Positions 16,617 through 25,156 of a stretch of DNA of 64,000 nt are shown in pieces (position 1 is the first letter of the stretch; the number at the start of each line of letters is the position of its first letter). Both the position numbers and the translations under genes were made by a program. Source of the DNA: Acidobacteriota bacterium (lineage in GTDB: Bacteria > Acidobacteriota > Terriglobia > Bryobacterales > Bryobacteraceae). Where the stretch lies: positions 1 through 64,000 of the forward strand of contig JANXSF010000106.1 of assembly GCA_025352795.1 (NCBI GenBank), in the 5' to 3' direction. Below the pieces are notes generated by a model, which was given only the letters and a program-made list of their open reading frames with translations, did no database searches and was not told the origin of the DNA.

Positions 16617-17873
16617 ATGTCAGGCTTTTCCAATATTCTTCCTGAACTGTGGATGGGGCTTTCCAGCCTGCTGGTCCATAAACTTCGTAGCGGACTCACC
16701 ATGCTGGGTATGATTTTCGGAGTAGGTGCAGTGGTAGCCATGCTTTCTATCACCGCCGGCGCACAAAAAGAGATGATGAGTTACATTGACCTTCTGGGAG
16801 TCAACAACATCATTATTGAAGCGAAGGAAGCGGTGGATCGGAATGAACTGCAGGCCCGCCGCGTGATATCGCCAGGACTCACATTTCGCGATTTCCGTGC
16901 TGTTTCCGAAAACGTGCAAGGTCTGGAAGCGATGACACCCCGTAAACGGTTTAAGCCTCAAAAGCTGCTTCCGAAGACCGTGGCTGAACCGCCGACGTTG
17001 ATCGGAGTACAGTCGAACTATCTGGTGATCAACAGCCTGAAAATTGTCGAGGGTCGCTGGTTTAATGACGACGATGACGAGCGTTCCGCACCGGTGTGCG
17101 TGCTGGGAGAAAGCGCCAAAGTGGGTTTGTTAGGCTACGATCATGCCGTCGGGAAATCGGTGAAAGTGAATGAACAGTGGTTGCAGGTAATCGGAGTGCT
17201 GTCCCAACAGGCAACTGCCGATAGCGACGTGGAAGGTCTTGAAGTAGCGAATCGAAACAACCTGATCATCGCCCCGTTAAACACCGTTATGCGTCGTTTC
17301 GAGGACAATAACAGCTATCTTAAGGACGAAATTGACGGCATGTACATTAAGGTGAAGCCGGAAACGGATTCCATTGAGACTGCCAGTATCGTAACCGCCA
17401 TTTTGGGTGCTACGCACAAAGATGCTGGCGATTTCACCGTTACCGTTCCCGCAGGCCTTCTGGAACAGCGCCGCCGCACAGGCTTGATCTTTAATGTGGT
17501 CATGATCTGCATTGCCGGTATTTCGCTGCTGGTTGGTGGCATCGGCATCATGAACATCATGCTGGCCACGGTGTTGGAACGAACGCGGGAAATCGGCATT
17601 CGTCGTGCCATTGGCGCAAAGCAAGCGGATATTGTTCGCCAGTTTCTTACCGAAGCAGTATTGATCTCTACGTTGGGTGGACTGATCGGCATTCTATTTG
17701 GTTTTACGTTGTCACAAATCATTGCGAAGGCGGCCGGCTGGTCCACCGTCGTTACTACTTCGTCGATCGTTGTCGCGTTCGGCGTGTCTTGCGGAATTGG
17801 CTTGGCATTCGGAATCTACCCAGCAGTTCAAGCCGCCAAGCTCGATCCAATTGAAGCAATCCGTTACGAATAA
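16617..17873 (+). CDS. MacB-type ABC transporter permease
   Basis: 418 residues in the MacB/FtsX topology: one N-terminal transmembrane helix (about 27-47, core LTMLGMIFGVGAVVAMLSI), a large periplasmic domain (about 50-290), then three helices (about 295-318, 345-370, 380-402). The motif VLERTREIGIRRAIGAKQADI is the cytoplasmic coupling loop typical of the family, and the end is PAVQAAKLDPIEAIRYE. Known MacB homologues use an ATPase, either fused or separate, for mechanotransmission; this protein has no fused ATPase and none is encoded in the operon. The nearest ATPase gene, at 26679-27359, pairs with a different permease. Confidence 0.9.
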   Translation: MSGFSNILPELWMGLSSLLVHKLRSGLTMLGMIFGVGAVVAMLSITAGAQKEMMSYIDLLGVNNIIIEAKEAVDRNELQARRVISPGLTFRDFRAVSENVQGLEAMTPRKRFKPQKLLPKTVAEPPTLIGVQSNYLVINSLKIVEGRWFNDDDDERSAPVCVLGESAKVGLLGYDHAVGKSVKVNEQWLQVIGVLSQQATADSDVEGLEVANRNNLIIAPLNTVMRRFEDNNSYLKDEIDGMYIKVKPETDSIETASIVTAILGATHKDAGDFTVTVPAGLLEQRRRTGLIFNVVMICIAGISLLVGGIGIMNIMLATVLERTREIGIRRAIGAKQADIVRQFLTEAVLISTLGGLIGILFGFTLSQIIAKAAGWSTVVTTSSIVVAFGVSCGIGLAFGIYPAVQAAKLDPIEAIRYE

Positions 17874-17900
17874 TAGGCCCCAAGGAATCTTTCTAAGGAC

Positions 17901-19598
17901 ATGAAGCGAATTTTGTATTGTGTGTTGAGCATGGCCATGGTGGCCATGGCCCAGGAGCCCATGGCTCCGCAAAAAGTTGTGGAAACCAAAACCGGTAGCG
18001 ATTCGGTGAATCCCCTGAAGTGGAATCAGGATCCATTGGATACCCCACAGTTTCCGCGTAAAGCCTATTTCCGCAAACGGTTCGAGGTCCCTTCCAATCA
18101 GATTGAATTGCGTCCACCGGCCAAGATTGAAGATTCCGTGCAAGGTGGCAAGTTGGAATTGTCCCTGAAGAATTTTCTGGATCTGGTGATGGGCAACAAT
18201 ACCGATATCGAAATTCAACGGTTGGTTGTGGAGACGCAAAAAAACGCTATCACCCGCGCGTTTGCACCCTTTGATCCTAACTTTTTCGGCTCGTTCAACA
18301 GCCAGCGCACCAAGACGCCAACCACCAACTCTCTGCAAGGTGCAAGCACGCTCAATCAACTGTCCCAGCCTTCTCAGTTCACATTTACGCATCTTCTGGA
18401 CACTGGTCTGCAATACACCGCCGGGGTCACCACCAGCAAGCTTTCCACCAACGATAGCTTCCAGTTATTCAACCCGGCGTACACAACGCAATTTGTGAGC
18501 AGTTTCACCCAGCCACTACTGCGCAATCGTGGTCGTGAAGTGAACCGGTTACCCATTACGATTGCACGCGGCAATTTGAAATCTGGCTTGCTCAATTCGG
18601 AAGCTTCTATTCAACGGTTACTGGTCACGGCTGAAAATGCTTACTGGGATGTAATTGCTGCTCGGGAAACTTTGTTGGTTCAAGAAAAAGCTTTAGAATT
18701 AGCTGCGGAAGCACTGAAGCGCTCCCGTCGCGAACTGGAACTTGGTGCCATCAGCCCGCTGGATATTTATCAACCCGAAGCGCAATATGCGGCTGCGGAA
18801 ATCCAGGTATCGCAATCCCGCTTCCGTCTTCAGCAAACTGAAGACGCGCTGCGCCGACAGATCAGTGTTGACCTGAATCCTCAATTGCGAACTCTGCCCA
18901 TCATACTTACGGAAACCGTTTTGCCTCCCTCTGACAGCACGGAAATGGATCGCGAAAAATTGGTGGATACTGCGCTACGCACTCGTCCCGATTTGAAGAA
19001 AATCCAAAACGATATTGTTGTTGACGATCTGGAAATTCGCCAGGCAACCAACCTGCTACGTCCTGATTTCAGTTTGCGTGGCGGCTATATTTCCACTGGT
19101 CGGGGAGGCACGCAGAATCTTCGCAGCGGCGGCATCATCCCCGGCGGCTTCACCGATTCCATCAGCCAACTGTTCGGTTTCGGATTCCCCATTTGGAACT
19201 TCGGTGTTCAGCTTCGTCTTCCGTTGCGAGATCGTGCTGCTCAAGCGGGCCTGGCGGATACGCTAGTGGGGAAGAAACTGGACGCCCTTTCTGCCCGTAC
19301 GCAAGAACAGACGATTCGGCAGGAAGTGTTGCAAGCTGTCAGCCAGGTTGAATCTTCTAAGGCATCGGTCAAGCTGGCCATCGTCAATCGCGATCTGGCA
19401 CAAAAGCAGTTGGACGCAGAACAGAAGAAGTTTGATTTGGGCATTCAGCAAATCTTCTTTGTGTTAGATGCGCAAGGCAAACTGGTCACTGCGGAATCGC
19501 AGTTGGTGAATCAATCGGTACAGTATCGCCGAAACATTCTTAACCTGTTACGTTCTACCGGGGAATTGTTGAACGAGCGCGGCGTTCGAGTGCAGTAG
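17901..19598 (+). CDS. TolC-family outer-membrane efflux protein
   Basis: 565 residues with a signal peptide (MKRILYCVLSMAMVAMAQ). Two outer-membrane-efflux repeats follow a roughly 90-residue N-terminal extension: LSLKNFLDLVMGNNTDIEIQRL opens the first, and the NRLPITIARGNLKSGLLNSE region leads into the long helices; AQKQLDAEQKKFDLGI is the typical second-repeat helix. It provides the outer-membrane channel for the adaptor-permease machine encoded immediately upstream (27-base gap) and closes the operon. Confidence 0.9.
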   Translation: MKRILYCVLSMAMVAMAQEPMAPQKVVETKTGSDSVNPLKWNQDPLDTPQFPRKAYFRKRFEVPSNQIELRPPAKIEDSVQGGKLELSLKNFLDLVMGNNTDIEIQRLVVETQKNAITRAFAPFDPNFFGSFNSQRTKTPTTNSLQGASTLNQLSQPSQFTFTHLLDTGLQYTAGVTTSKLSTNDSFQLFNPAYTTQFVSSFTQPLLRNRGREVNRLPITIARGNLKSGLLNSEASIQRLLVTAENAYWDVIAARETLLVQEKALELAAEALKRSRRELELGAISPLDIYQPEAQYAAAEIQVSQSRFRLQQTEDALRRQISVDLNPQLRTLPIILTETVLPPSDSTEMDREKLVDTALRTRPDLKKIQNDIVVDDLEIRQATNLLRPDFSLRGGYISTGRGGTQNLRSGGIIPGGFTDSISQLFGFGFPIWNFGVQLRLPLRDRAAQAGLADTLVGKKLDALSARTQEQTIRQEVLQAVSQVESSKASVKLAIVNRDLAQKQLDAEQKKFDLGIQQIFFVLDAQGKLVTAESQLVNQSVQYRRNILNLLRSTGELLNERGVRVQ

Positions 19599-19617
19599 TG
19601 ACAAATTCAGGGTCTTG

Positions 19618-19842
19618 TCAGTCTTTTCGACCATAAACAATTTCATCAATCGACTGACTGGAATTCGAATTACCAGACTCGACAAATCCGGCATACTTCA
19701 TCCATGGCTCCTGCCCAGCCAGAGACAGAGCATTCCGAATTGCACCTCGTACAAATTCGGCAACTGAAATTCCTAACTCTTTAGCTACTTTTGTGGCAAG
19801 TTCATAAGTACGGATCATGGCATCACTCTCTGCTGTGATCAT
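19618..19842 (-). CDS. VapB-like ribbon-helix-helix antitoxin, no toxin partner
   Basis: 74 residues from ATG 19842; an internal ATG at 19818 is an alternative start. The first half fits a ribbon-helix-helix DNA-binding domain (MIRTYELATKVAKELGISVAE). The tail PWMKYAGFVES...SIDEIVYGRKD is the toxin-clasping end that I associate with VapB antitoxins. A VapC gene is normally directly downstream and overlapping. Here downstream lies the convergent end of the TolC gene, so the antitoxin is an orphan. It may act in trans on a VapC encoded elsewhere. Confidence 0.65.
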   Translation of the reverse strand: MITAESDAMIRTYELATKVAKELGISVAEFVRGAIRNALSLAGQEPWMKYAGFVESGNSNSSQSIDEIVYGRKD

Positions 19843-19942
19843 ATCACCTGGATGCTTTTTTGACCCCGCGAACTAGCCGGAGAAAGTAGAATTCCTAAAG
19901 AATTACCCTCAAAACGACGATGGGACGTCCAGGCCCCATTTT

Positions 19943-21031
19943 ATGACGACAAATCCAAAGCGCAATATTCCTACCCTGGATGGCTGGCGCGCATTGGCTA
20001 TTTTGCTGGTTACGTTTTGTCATGCGGCGATGAGTATTTGGAGCGACAATCCCGAAATTGTGGCGATGACTCAATTTGGGGCGCTTGGTGTGGATGTATT
20101 TTTCGCACTGAGCGGGTTGCTGATCACAAAACTACTTCTTGAAGAACACAAACGAACTGGTGGCATCAACTTAAAAGGGTTTTACATTCGGCGCTGCTTT
20201 CGAGTCCTGATTCCCTGCTACTGCTACGTCGCCTTCGTCTTTCTCTTCTCTCTCTATCGAAATCGTTTGGAATTGCTGAGCAGTGTGCTTTTCTTCCGTA
20301 ATTACTTGAGTGCAGCGTATGAAGGCCCTTACACCAGGCATCTGTGGTCGCTTGCCGTAGAGGAGCACTTTTATCTTTTATGGCCGCCCATTCTGGTGTT
20401 GGTCACTGTGAAGTATGGTCGGGAAGTGGCCATGTGGATGAGCGTAGTCTGCGCTCTGTGGCGGATTGTGGTGGATCAGTACTTTGCCGGATTTGCAGCC
20501 TATGGATTTCCACAATATCGAACAGATTATCGGTTGGATACGTTGTTTTGGGGTTGTGTAGCAGCGTTTCTGCTGCATGAATCTTACGAAAAAATGAAGA
20601 CCAAGATTACGCCGCTGGTTTGGACGGGCATCCTAGTGGGCTACTTTTTATGTCTGGCGTTCTATTCGCCAATGACGCGGTTGTGGATGCCGATGTTGAT
20701 TCCGCTGCTGATTGTTGGAACGCTTACCCACCCAGATTGGCTGCTGAGTCGAATTCTGGAATGGGGTCCAATTCAGTGGATTGGGCGGTTGTCCTACAGC
20801 CTTTATTTGTGGCAAATGTTATTTTTGACTGAGACCAGCCATAGCCCCTATTGGTGGCAGCACTTTCCGGTGAACGTGGTTTTGGCGATAGGTGCGGCAG
20901 TGGTTAGCTACTACTTTATAGAAACGCCACTCCTGCAAGTGGGCAAACGATTATCGGCGGCTGTGGCGAATCGAAATAACACAGCAGGCGATTCTTTCAA
21001 AGCACCTGCTGTGGTTGGAGAAGTTTCCTAA
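19943..21031 (+). CDS. Membrane acyltransferase 3 (OafA-like)
   Basis: 362 residues, almost wholly membrane-embedded. The family signatures are present: IPTLDGWRALAILLV, the VDVFFALSGLLIT block and HLWSLAVEEHFYLLWP. The end SYYFIETPLLQ is the usual last helix motif. Unlike the first acyltransferase of this window it has no SGNH domain. It likely acylates a surface glycan or lipid-linked sugar. The gene ends 15 bases from the convergent TonB-like gene. Confidence 0.9.
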   Translation: MTTNPKRNIPTLDGWRALAILLVTFCHAAMSIWSDNPEIVAMTQFGALGVDVFFALSGLLITKLLLEEHKRTGGINLKGFYIRRCFRVLIPCYCYVAFVFLFSLYRNRLELLSSVLFFRNYLSAAYEGPYTRHLWSLAVEEHFYLLWPPILVLVTVKYGREVAMWMSVVCALWRIVVDQYFAGFAAYGFPQYRTDYRLDTLFWGCVAAFLLHESYEKMKTKITPLVWTGILVGYFLCLAFYSPMTRLWMPMLIPLLIVGTLTHPDWLLSRILEWGPIQWIGRLSYSLYLWQMLFLTETSHSPYWWQHFPVNVVLAIGAAVVSYYFIETPLLQVGKRLSAAVANRNNTAGDSFKAPAVVGEVS

Positions 21032-21045
21032 CTTAAGCGTTGGAA

Positions 21046-21798
21046 TCAATTATTCAACACAAAGTTGACATCAATTGGAGCGATAACTTCCACCGACTGG
21101 CCGTTGAGCTGGGTTGGTGAATAGACCCATTGGCGCACCGCATCCAAGGCGGCGGGAATCAGTAACGCATGTCCGCTGATGACTCGTAAATGTTGAATCC
21201 TGCCATCTTTGGCGATGATGCCTTCCAATCGCACTGAGCCTGAAATCCTGGCCTGCTTCGCCAGAATCGGGTAGATCGGCATCACTCGTTTGATCATTTT
21301 TGCTTCCAGCACTTTTCCGCCGATGGTGAGGGGGCCCGATTTGACCGGTTTTGCGATCTGTTGCGGGGGAGTGGCTGGAGGTGGAGGCGTGCTGATATCC
21401 AACCCTCCCATAGTTTGCAGAGCGCCGGGCACGAATTGGTTCCCGGAAGGTCCCGTCTGCCCAACTGAAAACGGTGCGGGATCAATGAATGTTGCAACAG
21501 GATTGATGGGTCCCCGGGGAGCCTGCAATACACGGGTAACTACTTCGGTGATAACAGCAAACGTAGAAGGCGATGCCGAAGAGCTGGAAGCTGACCGTTG
21601 CTGGGGAACTGGCGCTGCTGGCAATGGATTTGGCTGAAACGTGATGGTTGCCTGCTTGACGATCAGTTGCATGGTGGATGGCGCAAGCAAGGGAACCAGT
21701 ACTATGCACCCAACTACCACCAACTGCATGCCTGCGGCTGCCATGGTCCAGGTGCGGCTCTTGGTTGTGCGGTCGTCTAAAATCGCGGTTTCAAACAT
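21046..21798 (-). CDS. TonB-family energy-transducer protein
   Basis: Starting at ATG 21798, about ten bases after AAGGAG, the product has 250 residues; a longer frame to 22026 lacks support and would run through the divergent promoter. A single transmembrane helix (about 22-42) is followed by a Pro/Ser-rich periplasmic span and a C-terminal TonB domain: VMPIYPILAKQARISGSVRLEGIIAKDG and RQWVYSPTQLNGQSVEVIAPIDVNF. This is the common acidobacterial form. It may energise an outer-membrane receptor encoded elsewhere; no ExbB/ExbD gene is nearby. Confidence 0.85.
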   Translation of the reverse strand: MFETAILDDRTTKSRTWTMAAAGMQLVVVGCIVLVPLLAPSTMQLIVKQATITFQPNPLPAAPVPQQRSASSSSASPSTFAVITEVVTRVLQAPRGPINPVATFIDPAPFSVGQTGPSGNQFVPGALQTMGGLDISTPPPPATPPQQIAKPVKSGPLTIGGKVLEAKMIKRVMPIYPILAKQARISGSVRLEGIIAKDGRIQHLRVISGHALLIPAALDAVRQWVYSPTQLNGQSVEVIAPIDVNFVLNN

Positions 21799-21898
21799 TG
21801 TCTCGTCTCTCCTTGCCAGAATAGACTCCACTACATTGCTACTTGTTCCCGCGCTAATGCAAAGCTGAAACCTTACCGATAGATGGTTGTGGAGATAG

Positions 21899-22930
21899 AT
21901 GGGTGTGGAGGAGTGCGTGGTTCGATCTGGTACCAATTCGGTAGCTATTCTGATTCCCATCTTTAACGATTGGGCCTCCGCGCGCCTGCTGTTGCCGCAA
22001 ATCAGCTCCTGCTTAGCTGGAACCAATTGGAAAGCGCAAGTGTGTCTGGTGGATGACGGGTCAACCGTGCCACTGCCAGAACAATGGAATGTCGACCCCG
22101 GCCAATCGTTCGACGCGGTTGAAATCTTACATTTACGGCGTAATATGGGCCATCAGCGGGCTATTGCCGTGGGGTTGTTTCACATTCACGAATCCTTAAC
22201 AGCCGATGCGGTGTTGGTGATGGATGGAGACGGCGAAGATCGGGCGGAAGATGTGCCTCGGCTCTTAGCTGAATTTGATCGGTTGCGTCGCGCTGATATC
22301 GTTTTTGCGGAACGCACCAAACGAATGGAAAGTGCCCTGTTTAAGGCATTTTACATGCTGTACCGATGGTCGCACCATTTGCTGACCGGGATCACTGTGC
22401 GTGTGGGAAACTTCAGCGTGATTCCACCCTTCGCGTTGAACCGGCTGATGGTGGTCAGCGAGTTGTGGAACCACTATGCAGCGGCCATTTTCCGGGCTCG
22501 TATTTCATATCGTACAATTCCGTTGCCCAGAGGAAAGCGCCTTACTGGGGAATCCCGCATGAGCTTTGTCAGCCTGCTGGTGCATGGGTTGAGTGCTATG
22601 TCCGTTTTCAGCGACCAAGTGAGCGCCAGAGTATTGATTGGTGCTCTGGGAATTGCTGTGGCTTTGGGGGTGGAAATGCTCATCGCTCAAAGCATTTGGC
22701 CAATGTTGCTGTTGATGGTGGAAGTGTTGATGATTTCTGTGCTGTTTGTGTTTACTATCATCAGCGGCAGGAATCAACTGGGCTTTCTACCTATCCGGGA
22801 CGCGAAGTTTTTCATCATGGCCAGGACTCTGGTTCTGCAACGAAGTAGCTCATTAGAAGCGTTAAATGCCGCGTTGGGCACGATTGCGGAAACAAAAAAG
22901 GAAGGGCAACTGTTACATGTCCAGCAATGA
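21899..22930 (+). CDS. Glycosyltransferase family 2 with C-terminal membrane helices
   Basis: 343 residues. The GT-A fold is shown by SVAILIPIFNDW, VCLVDDGST and the metal-binding MDGDGED. After about residue 230 two hydrophobic helices (about 245-265 and 270-295) occur, as in polyprenyl-phosphate glycosyltransferases of the DPM/GtrB type. It would load a sugar onto undecaprenyl phosphate at the inner membrane. It overlaps the following methyltransferase gene by 14 bases and heads a four-gene operon that includes two membrane glycosyltransferase-like proteins, which could use the lipid-linked sugar. Confidence 0.88.
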   Translation: MGVEECVVRSGTNSVAILIPIFNDWASARLLLPQISSCLAGTNWKAQVCLVDDGSTVPLPEQWNVDPGQSFDAVEILHLRRNMGHQRAIAVGLFHIHESLTADAVLVMDGDGEDRAEDVPRLLAEFDRLRRADIVFAERTKRMESALFKAFYMLYRWSHHLLTGITVRVGNFSVIPPFALNRLMVVSELWNHYAAAIFRARISYRTIPLPRGKRLTGESRMSFVSLLVHGLSAMSVFSDQVSARVLIGALGIAVALGVEMLIAQSIWPMLLLMVEVLMISVLFVFTIISGRNQLGFLPIRDAKFFIMARTLVLQRSSSLEALNAALGTIAETKKEGQLLHVQQ

Positions 22931-23630
22931 AGCGGCAGTATTTCAATACGAAGGATCGGAACTGGACCTCTTCCGCAAAGCGGAGAATTGGAAAAAATAT
23001 TGGTCGGGAATTGTTGTCCCTTATCTGTCTGGAGACGTGCTAGAAGTGGGTGCTGGATCTGGGTCCAACACAACTTTTTTCGAGAAAGCGAAAGTACGAT
23101 CCTGGACCGCCTTGGAACCCGATGAAATGCTGGCCAGGCGAATCCAATTTCCGACGGCACTCAATGGGCGGAGTCTGGTGGGGACAATCGCCACTCTACC
23201 TTCTGACAGCATGTTCGATTCCATTGTTTATATTGACGTTTTGGAACATATTGAAGATGACGCGGCAGAGTTGCAGCGGGCTCTGGCCCGGCTAAGAGTT
23301 GGCGGAGTGCTGGTTGTCCTGTCCCCTGCGCATCCATTCCTTTTCACACCCTTCGATTCCAGCATCGGGCACTATCGCCGCTATACGCGGACCACGCTTC
23401 AGCAAGCAGCGCCGTTGGGAATGTCCACGGAGAAGTTGGTCTATCTCGATTCGGTGGGCATGGCCGCCTCGCTCGCCAATCGACTTGTGCTGAATCAGTC
23501 CATGCCGACGGAAGGGCAGATTCTGGTTTGGGATCGACTGATGGTGCCGATTTCGCGAATTACGGATCGGATCACGTTTGGCGCAATGGGCAAAACTGTA
23601 TTGGGGATTTGGAGAAAAGGCAATTCATGA
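22917..23630 (+). CDS. Class I SAM-dependent methyltransferase
   Basis: 237 residues from ATG 22917, preceded by GGAAGG. The SAM motif VLEVGAGSGSNT, the acidic LEPDE loop and the YIDVLEHIEDD motif make this a typical Rossmann methyltransferase of the type acting on small molecules or lipid-linked substrates. Its ATGA end overlaps the next gene. Its place between a polyprenyl-phosphate glycosyltransferase and two membrane glycosyltransferases suggests methylation of a glycan or lipid precursor. Confidence 0.88.
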   Translation: MSSNEAAVFQYEGSELDLFRKAENWKKYWSGIVVPYLSGDVLEVGAGSGSNTTFFEKAKVRSWTALEPDEMLARRIQFPTALNGRSLVGTIATLPSDSMFDSIVYIDVLEHIEDDAAELQRALARLRVGGVLVVLSPAHPFLFTPFDSSIGHYRRYTRTTLQQAAPLGMSTEKLVYLDSVGMAASLANRLVLNQSMPTEGQILVWDRLMVPISRITDRITFGAMGKTVLGIWRKGNS

Positions 23631-25156
23631 ATTCAACCAGCGGGTCGCTAAGAATTCAAGGTTTGCTGTTTGCAATGGTGGCAATGACGTTGCTTGTGCT
23701 GCATGGCAATAAAGTTGTTTTCACGCAGGACGAAGGCATCATACTGGACACTGCTCAACGGGTGATGGCGGGGCAGCGGCCCTATCTGGATTTCTTCGGA
23801 TATATGAGTCCGGGTAGCTACTGGTTGCAGGTGCTGATTTTCAAAGCTTTCGGAGTCTCCTTAGTGGCGGGGCGGTTGCTTCCCATTCTGGATTGGAGCG
23901 TCCAATGTGCGCTGGTGTTCCGATTGGTCGATCAATTGGGTACGCGCAAAAGCGCCTTTGTCACAACGGGTCTGTTTTTTGCCTCCAAGCTGTGTAATGC
24001 GGGAACTTTGACAGCGCAGCATCGATTAGATAGCGGTGCATTGGCGTTGGGAGCCATTTGTCTGGCGATAGATGCCCGACGTAGTGGGTCAAAGTGGCGT
24101 TGGGTGGTGAGTGGAGTTCTGGCCGGAGCGGCGGCGCTGTGTACGCCTTCGGTTGCTCTAGTGGTGATGGCCACGTTTCTATGGCTTGTCTGGGATGATG
24201 GCCGTGGTAGCGGGTGGAAACTGTATCTTTGCGGAGTGGCGGGTATTGGCCTGGCGGCTGCGGCATGGCTGCTTCACGACGGTATTTTAGTGGCATTCGT
24301 GAACCAATTGATGTGGTTGCAGAAGAACTATACTGCTGTCAATTTGATGCCCTATGGTTCGGTGATTGGGGGTTACCAAGTGATTATCCGGCAAGGTCTG
24401 GTTCCCAGCACCTTTGCACTCTTTCTGGCGGTTCCGGCAATTCTTCCCTTTATAGTGTGCATTGGGTTGGGCATTCCATTGTGGAAAAGCAAGGATGAAA
24501 ATCGGTCAATTTTGCTGTTTCTGATCGTCGCAATGGTGGCCATGGTATTAACCGCATTTCCGCGTCCCGATGTGGAGCACCTTGGATACGTCACTGCGCT
24601 GCCCTATGCTTTGATGGGCATCTGGCTTGCTCGAACTTGGAGCAGGCGGCTGGCGGCTTATTTTGTAACTGCATTTGCAGTGATTCCCGCAGCCTTCTTA
24701 ATGAACTTCAGCCTGGGAGCAATGGATGTAATGAAGGTGGGAACTCCAGTAGGCGAACTGAGGGTGGGTTCGGAAGACGGGGCAGGGATGGAGGCGCTGA
24801 TGCACAAGGTGAAGCCCGGTCAATCGCTTTTTGTGCATCCGTACATGCCTGTACTTTACTTCCTGACGCAGACAGAAAATCCGACAAGGTTTTCTTACCT
24901 TGCGCCTGGAATGATGACCTCAAACGAAGAACAAATTGCCATGGCTGAATTGGAACGTCGCCCCCCCATGCAGTTGATGTATTTGAAATGGTCCAGGGAA
25001 GAGTTTCTGCGGCTGTGTCCTGGTGCCGGTAATTTAAGCGAGAAGTTTCCGCGAATTGAACAGTGGATTGACCAAAACTACACTCCCGTGGAACCTGAAA
25101 TCGTTGTCTCTGGCTACAAGCTACTACGCCGCAAGGAAGCCCCGTCGGGAATGTAA
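23627..25156 (+). CDS. Multi-pass membrane protein, PMT/ArnT-like glycosyltransferase (copy 1)
   Basis: 509 residues from the ATG overlapping the methyltransferase stop. It has a first helix (about 11-28), then DEGIILDTAQRVMAGQRPYLDFFGYMSPGS, where the early acidic residue and the luminal loop resemble GT-C (GT39/GT83) enzymes; about ten further helices follow and then a short soluble end. The C-terminal block from FVHPYMPVLYFLTQ to SREEFLRL is nearly repeated in the next gene. It likely transfers a sugar from a polyprenyl phosphate donor outside the inner membrane. Acceptor unknown. Confidence 0.75.
   Translation: MNSTSGSLRIQGLLFAMVAMTLLVLHGNKVVFTQDEGIILDTAQRVMAGQRPYLDFFGYMSPGSYWLQVLIFKAFGVSLVAGRLLPILDWSVQCALVFRLVDQLGTRKSAFVTTGLFFASKLCNAGTLTAQHRLDSGALALGAICLAIDARRSGSKWRWVVSGVLAGAAALCTPSVALVVMATFLWLVWDDGRGSGWKLYLCGVAGIGLAAAAWLLHDGILVAFVNQLMWLQKNYTAVNLMPYGSVIGGYQVIIRQGLVPSTFALFLAVPAILPFIVCIGLGIPLWKSKDENRSILLFLIVAMVAMVLTAFPRPDVEHLGYVTALPYALMGIWLARTWSRRLAAYFVTAFAVIPAAFLMNFSLGAMDVMKVGTPVGELRVGSEDGAGMEALMHKVKPGQSLFVHPYMPVLYFLTQTENPTRFSYLAPGMMTSNEEQIAMAELERRPPMQLMYLKWSREEFLRLCPGAGNLSEKFPRIEQWIDQNYTPVEPEIVVSGYKLLRRKEAPSGM

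Noticed and set aside
17712-18413. 233-residue open frame on the minus strand
   Set aside because: It spans the end of the permease gene and the start of the TolC gene in antisense and has no recognisable features.
19920-19939. ATGGG...CCCAT dyad just before the acyltransferase start at 19943
   Set aside because: A five-base stem is within chance expectation and has no other supporting feature.
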